A stretch of DNA of 64,000 bases from positions 23,782 to 87,781 of the forward strand of contig JADGFD010000012.1 of assembly GCA_016744015.1 (NCBI GenBank), given 5' to 3'. Each line of letters starts with the position of its first letter. The stretch's first letter is position 1. This stretch comes from Paracoccaceae bacterium. GTDB lineage: Bacteria; Pseudomonadota; Alphaproteobacteria; Rhodobacterales; Rhodobacteraceae. Shown piece after piece: positions 8,089 to 16,180 of the stretch. The notes under the pieces were generated by a model. It was given only the letters and a program-made list of their open reading frames with translations. It made no database searches and was not told where the DNA came from. A program made the translations under genes and the position numbers.

Positions 8089-8424
8089 ATGGCTGCATAT
8101 GACGTAAACGGCACTTCCGTTGAGCATGACGAAGAAGGCTACATCACCAACTTGTCCGAGTGGACAAAAGAGCTGGCGGACGTAATTGCCGTAGCAGAAG
8201 AAATTGAGATGGGCGAAGAGCACTGGGCTGTGGTGAACTTCCTGCGGGAATACTACGAGGAGTATCAAATTGCACCGGCTGTGCGGGTTTTGATCAAGTC
8301 GATCAAAAAATCCATGGGCCCAGAAGTTGGCAACAACAAATACATGTATGAGTTGTTTCCTTACGGCCCAGCCAAGCAGGCTTGTAAGATTGCGGGTCTG
8401 CCTAAGCCGACCGGTTGTGTGTAA
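8089..8424 (+). CDS. dsrC: Sulfur-carrier protein DsrC
   Basis: Small cytoplasmic sulfur carrier that binds sulfur as a persulfide or trisulfide on two C-terminal cysteines, presents it to DsrAB, and exchanges electrons with DsrMKJOP via DsrK. Both key residues are present: Cys99 in KQACKIAGL and the penultimate Cys110 in PTGCV, eleven residues apart as in true DsrC (TusE has only the last). 111 residues, standard length. It is isolated from its neighbours by hairpins upstream (7952-8050) and downstream (8453-8482), consistent with the separately controlled, high expression of dsrC known in other organisms. Confidence 0.97.
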   Translation: MAAYDVNGTSVEHDEEGYITNLSEWTKELADVIAVAEEIEMGEEHWAVVNFLREYYEEYQIAPAVRVLIKSIKKSMGPEVGNNKYMYELFPYGPAKQACKIAGLPKPTGCV

Positions 8425-8452
8425 CCCACACGCCTAACTCAGATACGATTTT

Positions 8453-8482
8453 GCCCTTGGCTTGGGAGAAAAGGCCAGGGGC
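8453..8482 (+). promoter_or_regulatory. Hairpin between dsrC and dsrM
   Basis: Stem GCCCTTGGC / GCCAGGGGC (nine pairs with one G-U) around a twelve-base loop, 28 bases past the dsrC stop and just before the dsrM Shine-Dalgarno GGGAGGGG. No U-run. Candidate 3'-stabiliser for a dsrC mRNA or partial attenuator reducing expression of the membrane complex genes. Confidence 0.5.
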
Positions 8483-8503
8483 ATACCAAAGGGAGGGGTT
8501 ATC

Positions 8504-9262
8504 GTGATTTCCACGGTATATGCAGTGCTGTTCTATCTAGCCACATTTTTGATGGTGGCTGGCGTCGGGATGAAGGTGTTTAAGTACGCCACTACGCCTG
8601 TGCCTCTTAATATTGTTGTATCACCTGCGCCGCGCACCAAGCGCGGGGTTGTCTTCCGGATGTTCCGCGAGGTCATCTTCTTTGAGAGCCTGTTTAAATC
8701 CAACAAGTGGATCTGGCTGTTTGGTTACCTGTTTCACTGGGGTATGCTGATTGTTCTGCTGCGCCACTTTCGTTATTTTACGCTGAATACGTGGTGGTGG
8801 GTTGAGATCATTTCCCCTATCGGCAAGCTGATGGCCTTTGCCATGCTCGCCGGGTTGCTGGGCCTTTGGGCGCGGCGGATATTCCAAGAACGCATTCGCT
8901 ATATCTCTAACCCGTCAGACCACCTCATGCTGGCCCTTTTGGTCGGCATTGCTGGCAGCGGCACGATGATGAGCTATGTAACGCATACCGACATTATCAA
9001 CGTAAAAGCCTATTTCCTTGGCCTTATGCGCTTTGACCTCAGCCACACGCTTCCGGCTGACCCGATTTTGATGGCGCATTTGGGTATGGTGGTGATCCTG
9101 ATGATCATCTTCCCGATCTCGAAGCTGCTGCACGTGCCGGGCGTGTTTTTTGCTCCGAGCCGCACCTTGGTTGACAACGCTCGCGAAAAGCGCCGCGTAT
9201 CCAAATGGGCCCGTAACCTACCGCCGTTGCCTGAGGGCATTCCGGCCAAAGAGGAGGGATAA
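8504..9262 (+). CDS. dsrM: Membrane cytochrome b subunit DsrM
   Basis: NarI-like membrane quinone-interacting diheme cytochrome b of the DsrMKJOP complex, about 252 residues. Five to six hydrophobic helices are visible, with candidate heme-ligand histidines in LFHWGMLIVLLRHFRYF and MAHLGMVVI and a further LLHVPG near the end. I chose GTG 8504 because GGGAGGGG lies eight bases upstream; the longer upstream frame would cross the intercistronic hairpin. It is shorter than the roughly 330-residue DsrM of sulfate reducers, as expected for the sulfur-oxidiser form. Three bases separate it from dsrK. Confidence 0.92.
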   Translation: MISTVYAVLFYLATFLMVAGVGMKVFKYATTPVPLNIVVSPAPRTKRGVVFRMFREVIFFESLFKSNKWIWLFGYLFHWGMLIVLLRHFRYFTLNTWWWVEIISPIGKLMAFAMLAGLLGLWARRIFQERIRYISNPSDHLMLALLVGIAGSGTMMSYVTHTDIINVKAYFLGLMRFDLSHTLPADPILMAHLGMVVILMIIFPISKLLHVPGVFFAPSRTLVDNAREKRRVSKWARNLPPLPEGIPAKEEG

Positions 9263-9265
9263 GAC

Positions 9266-10813
9266 ATGGCCCCTTTGGATGATGACAAAAAAGACGTGCC
9301 GATCTTTTCCGACTATCCGTCGCAAATGCCAAAAATCGAATGCGGCGCGAGCTTGGACACCAACACCTTTAAGGCCTATCCCGAGCATAACGAAGCCCTT
9401 GGCTTCCCCGGGGAGCTGATAGACAACTGGCAGGAAGTGGCCATTGCCAAAATCGGTGAGCTGGCCAAGAAAAACCGTGCGTTTCAGGTTTACTTGGATG
9501 CCTGCGTAAAGTGTGGCGCTTGCACCGACAAATGCCACTATTTCCTCGGCACAGGTGACCCCAAAAACATGCCTGTAGCGCGCCAAGATCTGCTGCGCTC
9601 GGTTTACCGCCGCTACTATACCTTTGCGGGCAAATACTTCCCGTGGTTGGTAGGCGCGCGTGATCTTACCAAAGAGGTGCTGGACGAGTGGTATACCTAT
9701 TATCACCAGTGCTCCCAGTGCCGCCGCTGCTCTGTGGCCTGCCCATATGGCATTGATACCGCCGAGATTTCGATGGCCGCGCGGGAGATTTTGGATACGG
9801 TTGGTGTCGGCCAGAAGTATTGCAACGAGATTATCGCCAAGCTGAAAAAGACTGGTAATAACCTTGGTCTGAACCCAAAGGCGCTGCGCGCTACGTTGGA
9901 AGACCTAGAGGAAGATCTGGAAGACGAAACCGGTATTGAGGTGAAAATCCCGCTGGATGTGAAGGGTGCCGATGTGCTGCTGATCACACCTTCAGCAGAC
10001 TTTTTTGCAGAGCCACATATTGATGGATTACTTGGTTATGCCAAGGTTTTCCACGCTTCGGGTGTAAGCTGGACGATCAGTTCTTATGCGTCTGAAGCGG
10101 CCAATTTTGGCATGTTTATCGGCTCTTATGAAAATATGCGCGAGGTGAGCTGGCGCATCCGGCAAGCCGCCAAGGACTTGGGCGTAAAGCGGATTATTTT
10201 TGGTGAGTGCGGCCATGCATGGCGGGTGGGCTATAGCTTCCTGAATACGCTGGCGGGGCCATTTGATTTCCTGGATCAAAACTATCCTATTCCGCAGCAC
10301 ATTCTTGAGTTTACGCTGGATGAGATCGAGGCCGGTAAGCTGAAGATTGATAAGTCGAAAAATGATGAACACATCATGACCTATCATGATAGCTGCAACG
10401 TGGCGCGTGGCTCGGCGATGGGCCCGAAAGAGGGTGGCCAGTTTGATGTGCCGCGCGCGGTGATCAAAGCCGTGTGCAACAATTTCCATGATATGGAACG
10501 CGATACAATCCGCGAAAACACCTTCTGCTGCGGCGGCGGGGGCGGGTTGCTGACCGATGACCTGATGGATTTGCGCATCAAAGGTGCCAAGCCACGCATG
10601 ACCGCGCTACAGCAAGTAACGGAAGATCACGGCGTGAACAAAATGGCGGCGATTTGCGCCATTTGCAAAACCCAGTTTTCCAAGGTGATGCCGAAATACG
10701 GCTACGACATGGACTCAGTTATGTCGGTTCACCAATTGGTAGCTAATGCCGTCATCCTTGACGGGCAAGAAACAGACGAGGCCGACCCGGCCGCAGCGGA
10801 GGAAACCCCATGA
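9266..10813 (+). CDS. dsrK: HdrD-like iron-sulfur subunit DsrK
   Basis: Cytoplasmic-facing subunit of DsrMKJOP, related to heterodisulfide reductase HdrD and thought to handle the DsrC thiol/disulfide couple. Two [4Fe-4S] ferredoxin motifs: Cys80, 83, 86, 90 (CVKCGACTDKC) and Cys149, 152, 155, 159 (CSQCRRCSVACP). The C-terminal half has the cysteine-rich CCG elements for a noncubane cluster: CGHAWRVG, HDSCNVARG, NTFCCGGGGG and ICAICKTQF. 515 residues. The stop overlaps the dsrL start (ATGA), implying coupled translation. Note the Ala-Asp-rich tail after residue 500. Confidence 0.95.
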   Translation: MAPLDDDKKDVPIFSDYPSQMPKIECGASLDTNTFKAYPEHNEALGFPGELIDNWQEVAIAKIGELAKKNRAFQVYLDACVKCGACTDKCHYFLGTGDPKNMPVARQDLLRSVYRRYYTFAGKYFPWLVGARDLTKEVLDEWYTYYHQCSQCRRCSVACPYGIDTAEISMAAREILDTVGVGQKYCNEIIAKLKKTGNNLGLNPKALRATLEDLEEDLEDETGIEVKIPLDVKGADVLLITPSADFFAEPHIDGLLGYAKVFHASGVSWTISSYASEAANFGMFIGSYENMREVSWRIRQAAKDLGVKRIIFGECGHAWRVGYSFLNTLAGPFDFLDQNYPIPQHILEFTLDEIEAGKLKIDKSKNDEHIMTYHDSCNVARGSAMGPKEGGQFDVPRAVIKAVCNNFHDMERDTIRENTFCCGGGGGLLTDDLMDLRIKGAKPRMTALQQVTEDHGVNKMAAICAICKTQFSKVMPKYGYDMDSVMSVHQLVANAVILDGQETDEADPAAAEETP

Positions 10814-12750
10814 ACGATAATAAGCACACATTCCGGCGCTATGAAGAAGGCGAAACACCGAATGACTGGGACTTGGAAGACAAGATTTTCCAGCAAGATA
10901 CGTCTTATAAGTGCCCAACTTACGTGCACAAAACCGCACCTTGCTCTGGCTCGTGCCCCTCGGGGCACGACATTCGTGGCTGGCTGGCGATTGCCCGCGG
11001 CATGGACAAGTCTCCGGTTGAGGGCCAAGCTTGGCAAGAGTATGCCTTCCACAAAATGACCGAGGCCAACCCGTTTCCGGCTTCTATGGGCCGCGTTTGC
11101 CCCGCACCTTGCGAGAGCGGCTGTAACCGTAATGAAGTTGATGACTATGTGGGCATTAACGCGGTTGAGCAATATGTGGGCGATTGGGCCAATGAAAATG
11201 GCGTGAAGCTGGCGGAAGCCGGCGCTGACACAGGCTTTAAAATCGCCGTTATCGGTGGTGGCCCTGCTGGCCTAGCAGCGGCGTATTTTATGCGCCAAGA
11301 CGGCCACGAGGTTACGGTTTTTGAAGCCAATGGCAAGCTCGGCGGCATGATGCGCTATGGCATTCCGGGCTACCGGACCCCGCGTGATATGCTGGATATA
11401 GAGATTGGCCGGATTACTGAGATGGGCGTTAACGTAAAGCTCAACACCAAAGTTGGCGTTGATGTTTCGGTTGCCGCCCTTGAGGACGAATACGACGCGA
11501 TCTTCTGGGCGCTTGGCGCCCAAAAAGGCCGCCCGCTGCCTATTCCGGGCTGGGAAGGCACTGAAAACTGCATCGACGGTGTTGAGTTTTTGGACGCCTT
11601 TAACAAAGGTTGGGTGGTTGGCACGGCGCAAAAGGTTGTGGTTGTTGGTGGGGGTGACACCTCGATTGACGTGGCCTCTGTGGCGCGGCGTTTGGGCCAT
11701 GTTACCAATGTTGCCAAAACCGACCACGCGGGCGGTGATGTGATTGATTTTACCGCGCAAGATGCGGCGGGCGTTTTGACCCGCGAAGGCATGCAGGCCA
11801 CGCTGACATCGCTTTTCCCGGTTGAGCAAATGACCGCAGCCGAGCATGAGCGTGAAGACGCGAAGCGCGAAGGCGTGGACATTAAGGGCTCGGTTATGCC
11901 GCTTGAGGTCATCAAAGATGACCAGGGTCGTGCAACAGGCCTGAAGATGTGCGAATGTGTCATGAAAGGTAATGCCCCTGAGGCGATTGAGGGCACCGAG
12001 TTTGTGATTGAGGCGGACATCATCATTGCGGCCATTGGCCAAGCTGGTGATTTTGAGGGCATCGACGGCCTTGGCAATGATCGTGGCTTCATTGATATTG
12101 AGGCTGGCTACAAAGTTAAGGGCAAAGACAAGCATTTTGCTGGTGGCGATATTTTGAAGCCACATCTGCTGACCACGGCCATTGGCCACGGTCGTGTTGC
12201 AGCTGAAACCATTGCTGATTATCTGGATGACGGCAACATTTCCAAGCGCCCAAAAATCGACATTGCCAGCTTTAACTTGCTCGAAGAGCTGAATGAGCGC
12301 GGCCATGCGCCTACCGAATTTGGCCATGAGGGCGAGCTTCGCGGCACGGATAGCGCCACCTATGCGGTGCACAATTACGAGGACCGTTCTGACGGCCAGA
12401 TCGTAAAGCACACCGAGCTTTATAAGGGGCATTTCCCTTATGTTGCGCGCGGCATTCGTGACGAAGTTCAGATTGAGGGCGAAAATGTTTTGGGCAATTT
12501 TGAGGAGCGCATTATTGCGTATTCCGAGGAGCAGGCACAAAAAGAGGGTGAGCGCTGCATGTCTTGTGGCATGTGCTTTGAGTGTGACAACTGCGTGATT
12601 TATTGCCCGCAGGATGCCGTCTCCCGCGTGAAAAAAAGCGATCGCACTTTGGGTCGTTACGTGGAAACCGATTACACCAAATGTATCGGCTGCCATATTT
12701 GCGCCGATGTTTGCCCAACCGGCTACATTCAGATGGGCCTCGGAGGGTAA
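10810..12750 (+). CDS. dsrL: NAD(P)H:acceptor oxidoreductase DsrL
   Basis: Iron-sulfur flavoprotein that takes electrons from DsrAB and passes them to NAD(P)+, required for sulfur-globule oxidation in A. vinosum. Layout: N-terminal Fer4_20 region with cysteines (SYKCPTYVHK, CSGSCPSG, CPAPCESGCNR, residues about 35-110), FAD site VIGGGPAGLAAAY (about 147-159), NAD(P) site VVVGGGDTSID (about 278), and a C-terminal two-cluster ferredoxin (CMSCGMCFECDNC near 583 and CIGCHICADVCP near 625). 646 residues, GltD-like. Presence of dsrL beside dsrEFH supports oxidative operation; presumably the DsrL-1 class. Confidence 0.95.
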   Translation: MNDNKHTFRRYEEGETPNDWDLEDKIFQQDTSYKCPTYVHKTAPCSGSCPSGHDIRGWLAIARGMDKSPVEGQAWQEYAFHKMTEANPFPASMGRVCPAPCESGCNRNEVDDYVGINAVEQYVGDWANENGVKLAEAGADTGFKIAVIGGGPAGLAAAYFMRQDGHEVTVFEANGKLGGMMRYGIPGYRTPRDMLDIEIGRITEMGVNVKLNTKVGVDVSVAALEDEYDAIFWALGAQKGRPLPIPGWEGTENCIDGVEFLDAFNKGWVVGTAQKVVVVGGGDTSIDVASVARRLGHVTNVAKTDHAGGDVIDFTAQDAAGVLTREGMQATLTSLFPVEQMTAAEHEREDAKREGVDIKGSVMPLEVIKDDQGRATGLKMCECVMKGNAPEAIEGTEFVIEADIIIAAIGQAGDFEGIDGLGNDRGFIDIEAGYKVKGKDKHFAGGDILKPHLLTTAIGHGRVAAETIADYLDDGNISKRPKIDIASFNLLEELNERGHAPTEFGHEGELRGTDSATYAVHNYEDRSDGQIVKHTELYKGHFPYVARGIRDEVQIEGENVLGNFEERIIAYSEEQAQKEGERCMSCGMCFECDNCVIYCPQDAVSRVKKSDRTLGRYVETDYTKCIGCHICADVCPTGYIQMGLGG

Positions 12751-12751
12751 T

Positions 12752-13189
12752 ATGAAGACGCTGCTGGTATCTGTGCTGATGATGGCAGCACTTATGGGCG
12801 CGCCTGTATTGGCGGAGGGGCTGTTACCAAACATCCCCGCCGCTTTGGGCGAGCCTCACCCCGAGGGCAACGAATTTTGGCGGGTAAACCACCCGGCAAT
12901 TTTGAGCCATGACCGTGACCTGACAGTTTTGGATGGAATTCGAGACATTGATGGCTCGATCAAAACTTGCGTGGCCTGCCATGCCGTTGAGGGGCCGGAT
13001 GCGGCCCCGCTTACGGTGGCTTCGCCCGAGCACGCTTGCCGGACCTGCCATGACTATACAGCCGTAAAAATTGATTGTTTCCAGTGCCACAATTCGCGGC
13101 CGGAAGCGGGAGATTGGCCTGCCGTTTTGCCCAGCCTTGGCGGCACACCAGAAAGCCTGCACGCATATTTAGAGAGGATTTCCCAGTGA
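12752..13189 (+). CDS. dsrJ: Periplasmic triheme cytochrome c DsrJ
   Basis: Periplasmic triheme cytochrome of DsrMKJOP. Three c-heme sites are seen: CVACH (73-77), CRTCH (96-100) and CFQCH (109-113). Residues 1-21 (MKTLLVSVLMMAALMGAPVL then AEG) form a Sec signal that may stay as a membrane anchor, as in other DsrJ. 145 residues. I start at ATG 12752, which follows GGAGGGTAAT; an in-frame upstream start would overlap the end of dsrL. The stop codon overlaps the GTG start of dsrO. Confidence 0.94.
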   Translation: MKTLLVSVLMMAALMGAPVLAEGLLPNIPAALGEPHPEGNEFWRVNHPAILSHDRDLTVLDGIRDIDGSIKTCVACHAVEGPDAAPLTVASPEHACRTCHDYTAVKIDCFQCHNSRPEAGDWPAVLPSLGGTPESLHAYLERISQ

Positions 13190-13935
13190 TAATCCCGACC
13201 AAAGAAAAAGGCGCGGATATTTCGCGCCGTGATTTGCTGAAATCTGGCGGGGCTATGGCCACGGTAACGCTGGCTTCGGGCGTAACGCTAATGTCATTTG
13301 GCGGAAAAGCGGCGGCTGACGGGCTAAAGCCCGGCGCGCGCTGGGGCTTGCTGATTGACGCGGGTAAGTGCCCTGAAGATTGCTCGGCCTGTGTTTCGGC
13401 CTGCTCAAAGGAGCACGGCTGGGAAGACAACGGCCTTGATACCGACCCGCAATGGATCCGCAAGGTGACCTTGCGTGAAAAGGAAACGGGCCGTGAGAAC
13501 TCACTGCCCGTAATGTGCCAGCATTGTGATGAGCCGCCTTGCGTGGATGTGTGCCCAACGGGCGCTTCTTTCAAGCGCGAAGACGGCATTGTGCTGGTCA
13601 ATCGCCACACCTGCATTGGCTGCCGCTATTGCATGATGGCCTGCCCCTTCAAGGCGCGATCATTTGTGCATGAGCCGGTCACTGACCAGCGCACAGATTC
13701 ACCGCGCGGCAATGGCACGGTTGAGGGTTGCAACATGTGTGTGCATAAAATTGACCGTGGCGACGGCACCACCGCCTGTGTGGAAGCCTGCCAAGCCACT
13801 GGCAATAACGCGATGATGTTTGGGGATCTCAATGACCCTGAAAGTGACATCGCCATCGCCGTTTCCACATATGCCAGCGTAGAGCTTCGCGCCGATCTCG
13901 GCTTGAACCTCGGCGTGCGCTACCAGAATATCTAG
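13186..13935 (+). CDS. dsrO: Periplasmic iron-sulfur protein DsrO
   Basis: Tat-exported ferredoxin-like subunit of DsrMKJOP that links DsrJ with DsrP. The twin-arginine signal SRRDLLKSGGA lies at residues 14-24, followed by a hydrophobic stretch ending KAAADG. Four cysteine groups for [4Fe-4S] clusters: CPEDCSACVSACSK, CQHCDEPPCVDVCP, CIGCRYCMMACP and CNMC...CVEACQATG. I start at GTG 13186, which overlaps the dsrJ stop and follows AGAGGAT, giving 249 residues. NrfC/HybA family. Co-transcribed with dsrP ten bases downstream. Confidence 0.94.
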   Translation: MIIPTKEKGADISRRDLLKSGGAMATVTLASGVTLMSFGGKAAADGLKPGARWGLLIDAGKCPEDCSACVSACSKEHGWEDNGLDTDPQWIRKVTLREKETGRENSLPVMCQHCDEPPCVDVCPTGASFKREDGIVLVNRHTCIGCRYCMMACPFKARSFVHEPVTDQRTDSPRGNGTVEGCNMCVHKIDRGDGTTACVEACQATGNNAMMFGDLNDPESDIAIAVSTYASVELRADLGLNLGVRYQNI

Positions 13936-13944
13936 GGGGATATC

Positions 13945-15156
13945 ATGGAACGTATTACCTATCGCGAGCTAAGATCCACCCCGAAAGTGTGGGGCGTTAT
14001 GGCGCTGTGCGCAGCCTTTGTGGGTGCGGCTGGCCTATCGGTGCTTTATATTGAGCACCACGGCCACATTGTAACCGGCATGAATAACCAAGTCGTTTGG
14101 GGCTTGCCGCATGTGTTTGCAATTTTCCTGATCGTCGCGGCCTCGGGGGCGCTGAATGTGTCGTCTATCGGCTCGGTTTTTGGCAAAATGGCCTATAAGC
14201 CTGTGGCGCGGTTGGCCAATGTTTTGGCTGTGGCGCTCTTGATGGGCGGTTTGGCGGTGCTGGTCTTGGACCTTGGGCGGCCTGATCGCCTCGTTATGGC
14301 GATGTATACCTATAACTTCACCTCTATTTTTGCATGGAATATCCTGCTTTATACCGGCTTTATGGGTGTTGTGGCGGTTTACCTCTACACCCTGATGGCC
14401 CGTGGGGTGGACCCGCGCGCGCTTAAAGCGGCCAGCCTTTTGGCCTTCGTGTGGCGCTTGGCGCTCACCACGGGCACCGGCTCGATTTTTGGCTGGCTGG
14501 TGGCGCGCACCGCTTACGATTCCGCCATCATGGCGCCTATGTTTATTGCAATGTCGTTTTCCTTTGGCATGGCGATGTTTATGCTGGTGATGATCCTGAC
14601 CACCAGCATCACGCGGCGGGTGTACTCACCCGAGCTACGCACCCGCCAAGCCCGCCTGCTGGGCGTGTTTGTGGCGGCTGTAATGTATTTTGTGATCGTG
14701 CATCACCTTAGTAATATCTATCTCGCAAAAAAGGGTGCGTATGAAAGCTGGATCCTGCTGAATGGCGGGGTTTACACTAAGCTATTCTGGATAGGGCAAG
14801 TGCTGCTCGGCGGCATCATCCCGATGTTCTTGCTGTTTCACCCGAAAATCGACACCCGCAAAAGCTATGTGCTTTTGGCTGCACTTCTGGTGGTGCTTGG
14901 TGGGCTGGCGCAGCTTTATGTGATCGTGGTTGGAGGGCAGGCGTTTCCGCTGGAAATCTTCCCTGGTTTTGAGGTTTCTTCAAGCTTTAGCGATGGTGTG
15001 GTAAATGCATATACCCCCACATTGCTGGAACTCTCCCTTGGCCTTGGCGGCATTGCTTTGGCGCTGATGATCGCGGGGCTGGCCATGAAATTTTTACGGA
15101 TTGTGCCGGAGAACCTTTCGGATGATAATGTAGACCCGTCTTTGCTGGCGGACTAG
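13945..15156 (+). CDS. dsrP: NrfD-like membrane subunit DsrP
   Basis: Integral membrane quinone-interacting subunit of DsrMKJOP, NrfD/PsrC family. About ten transmembrane helices can be traced across 403 residues, starting with WGVMALCAAFVGAAGLSVLY and ending LGGIALALMIAGLAMKF. It has no cofactor-binding cysteines, as usual. The ATG follows GGGGGATATC. It completes the DsrMKJOP complex encoded here; its partner DsrO lies immediately upstream. Confidence 0.94.
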   Translation: MERITYRELRSTPKVWGVMALCAAFVGAAGLSVLYIEHHGHIVTGMNNQVVWGLPHVFAIFLIVAASGALNVSSIGSVFGKMAYKPVARLANVLAVALLMGGLAVLVLDLGRPDRLVMAMYTYNFTSIFAWNILLYTGFMGVVAVYLYTLMARGVDPRALKAASLLAFVWRLALTTGTGSIFGWLVARTAYDSAIMAPMFIAMSFSFGMAMFMLVMILTTSITRRVYSPELRTRQARLLGVFVAAVMYFVIVHHLSNIYLAKKGAYESWILLNGGVYTKLFWIGQVLLGGIIPMFLLFHPKIDTRKSYVLLAALLVVLGGLAQLYVIVVGGQAFPLEIFPGFEVSSSFSDGVVNAYTPTLLELSLGLGGIALALMIAGLAMKFLRIVPENLSDDNVDPSLLAD

Positions 15157-15171
15157 CTTTCTGGAGGCTCT

Positions 15172-16176
15172 ATGAAGCTGCACCCGTTTTCCAAATTCGT
15201 GGCCATTCTTGGCCGTGGCAAAACCAAGCAACGCGCGCTTACTTTTGAGGAAGCGCGCGAAAGCATGTCTATGATCTTGCGCGGCGAGGCCGAGCCAGAG
15301 CAAATTGGCGCTTTCCTGATGCTGTTAAGGCTAAAGGAGGAAGCCCCGAGCGAGATTGCCGGCTTTGCCCAAGGCACGCGCGATGTGCTGGTGCTGCCAA
15401 GCGAGATGCCTGAGGTGGATATTGACTGGCCGTCTTACGCGGGCAAACGGCGGCAACTGCCATGGTTTTTGCTGGCGGCGTTTTTGCTGGCCAACAATGG
15501 CACACGCGTGATGATGCACGGGGCTTCCGAGCATACGCCGGGGCGGGTCTATACCGATGATGTTTTGGAATTTCTGGGCTTCCCGATCGCGGGGTCTTTG
15601 GCTGAGGCTGCCGGGCATATCAAGGCGCGGAATTTTGGCTATACCACGCTGAAGGTGCTTTCGCCCAAGCTGGATGCGCTAATGAATTTGAAGCCACTTT
15701 TGGGCCTGCGCTCTCCGGTGAATAGCTTTTCTCGGATGGTGAACCCGTTTAACGCGCCGGTGAGTGTGATCGGCATTTTTCATCGTGGATTTATGGATAT
15801 CCATACCGGCGCGGCGGCGATTCTCGGCGAGCCTGTGTGCAGCGTTTTTCGCGGCGAAGGTGGCGAAGTCGAGCGGCGACCCAATAAGCCAACGCAAGTG
15901 GGCACCACGATTGACGGCAGTGAAATGCAGCTGGAAACATGGCCGCAGCTTTTGTCAGAAGGTCACGCGCCGCCCGACGAGGAAATGGATGTCTCTGGCC
16001 TTGTGGCCCTTTGGCAGGGCGAGCTGGACAGCGAATATGCGGTGGCATCCGTAACTGGCACGCTGGCCATTGCGCTAAAATCGCTCGGGAAAGCTGACAG
16101 CATGGAAACCGCGCAAGCGCTGGCGGAAGAGATGTGGGCGGCGCGAGATCGCAGCTATTTGCCTCTAAAGGCCTAG
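15172..16176 (+). CDS. TrpD2/YbiB-like glycosyl transferase family protein
   Basis: 334-residue member of the nucleoside phosphorylase/anthranilate phosphoribosyltransferase fold family, most like TrpD2/YbiB. The helical N-terminal domain (TFEEARESMSMILRGEAEPE, then LLLRLKEEAPSEIAGF) and the phosphoribosyl-type loop near residue 85-110 (AGKRRQLPW, MMHGASEHTPGR) are visible. Differences from TrpD in the substrate loop argue against tryptophan synthesis; YbiB binds nucleic acid in E. coli. It sits 15 bases after dsrP and four before dsrN, so it is part of the dsr transcript. Its role in sulfur oxidation is unknown. Confidence 0.8.
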   Translation: MKLHPFSKFVAILGRGKTKQRALTFEEARESMSMILRGEAEPEQIGAFLMLLRLKEEAPSEIAGFAQGTRDVLVLPSEMPEVDIDWPSYAGKRRQLPWFLLAAFLLANNGTRVMMHGASEHTPGRVYTDDVLEFLGFPIAGSLAEAAGHIKARNFGYTTLKVLSPKLDALMNLKPLLGLRSPVNSFSRMVNPFNAPVSVIGIFHRGFMDIHTGAAAILGEPVCSVFRGEGGEVERRPNKPTQVGTTIDGSEMQLETWPQLLSEGHAPPDEEMDVSGLVALWQGELDSEYAVASVTGTLAIALKSLGKADSMETAQALAEEMWAARDRSYLPLKA

Positions 16177-16180
16177 TGCT

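Noticed and set aside
11272..12834. 520-codon minus-strand open frame opposite dsrL
   Set aside because: Antisense shadow of a high-GC gene; dsrL is fully supported by motifs and overlaps its neighbours as expected.
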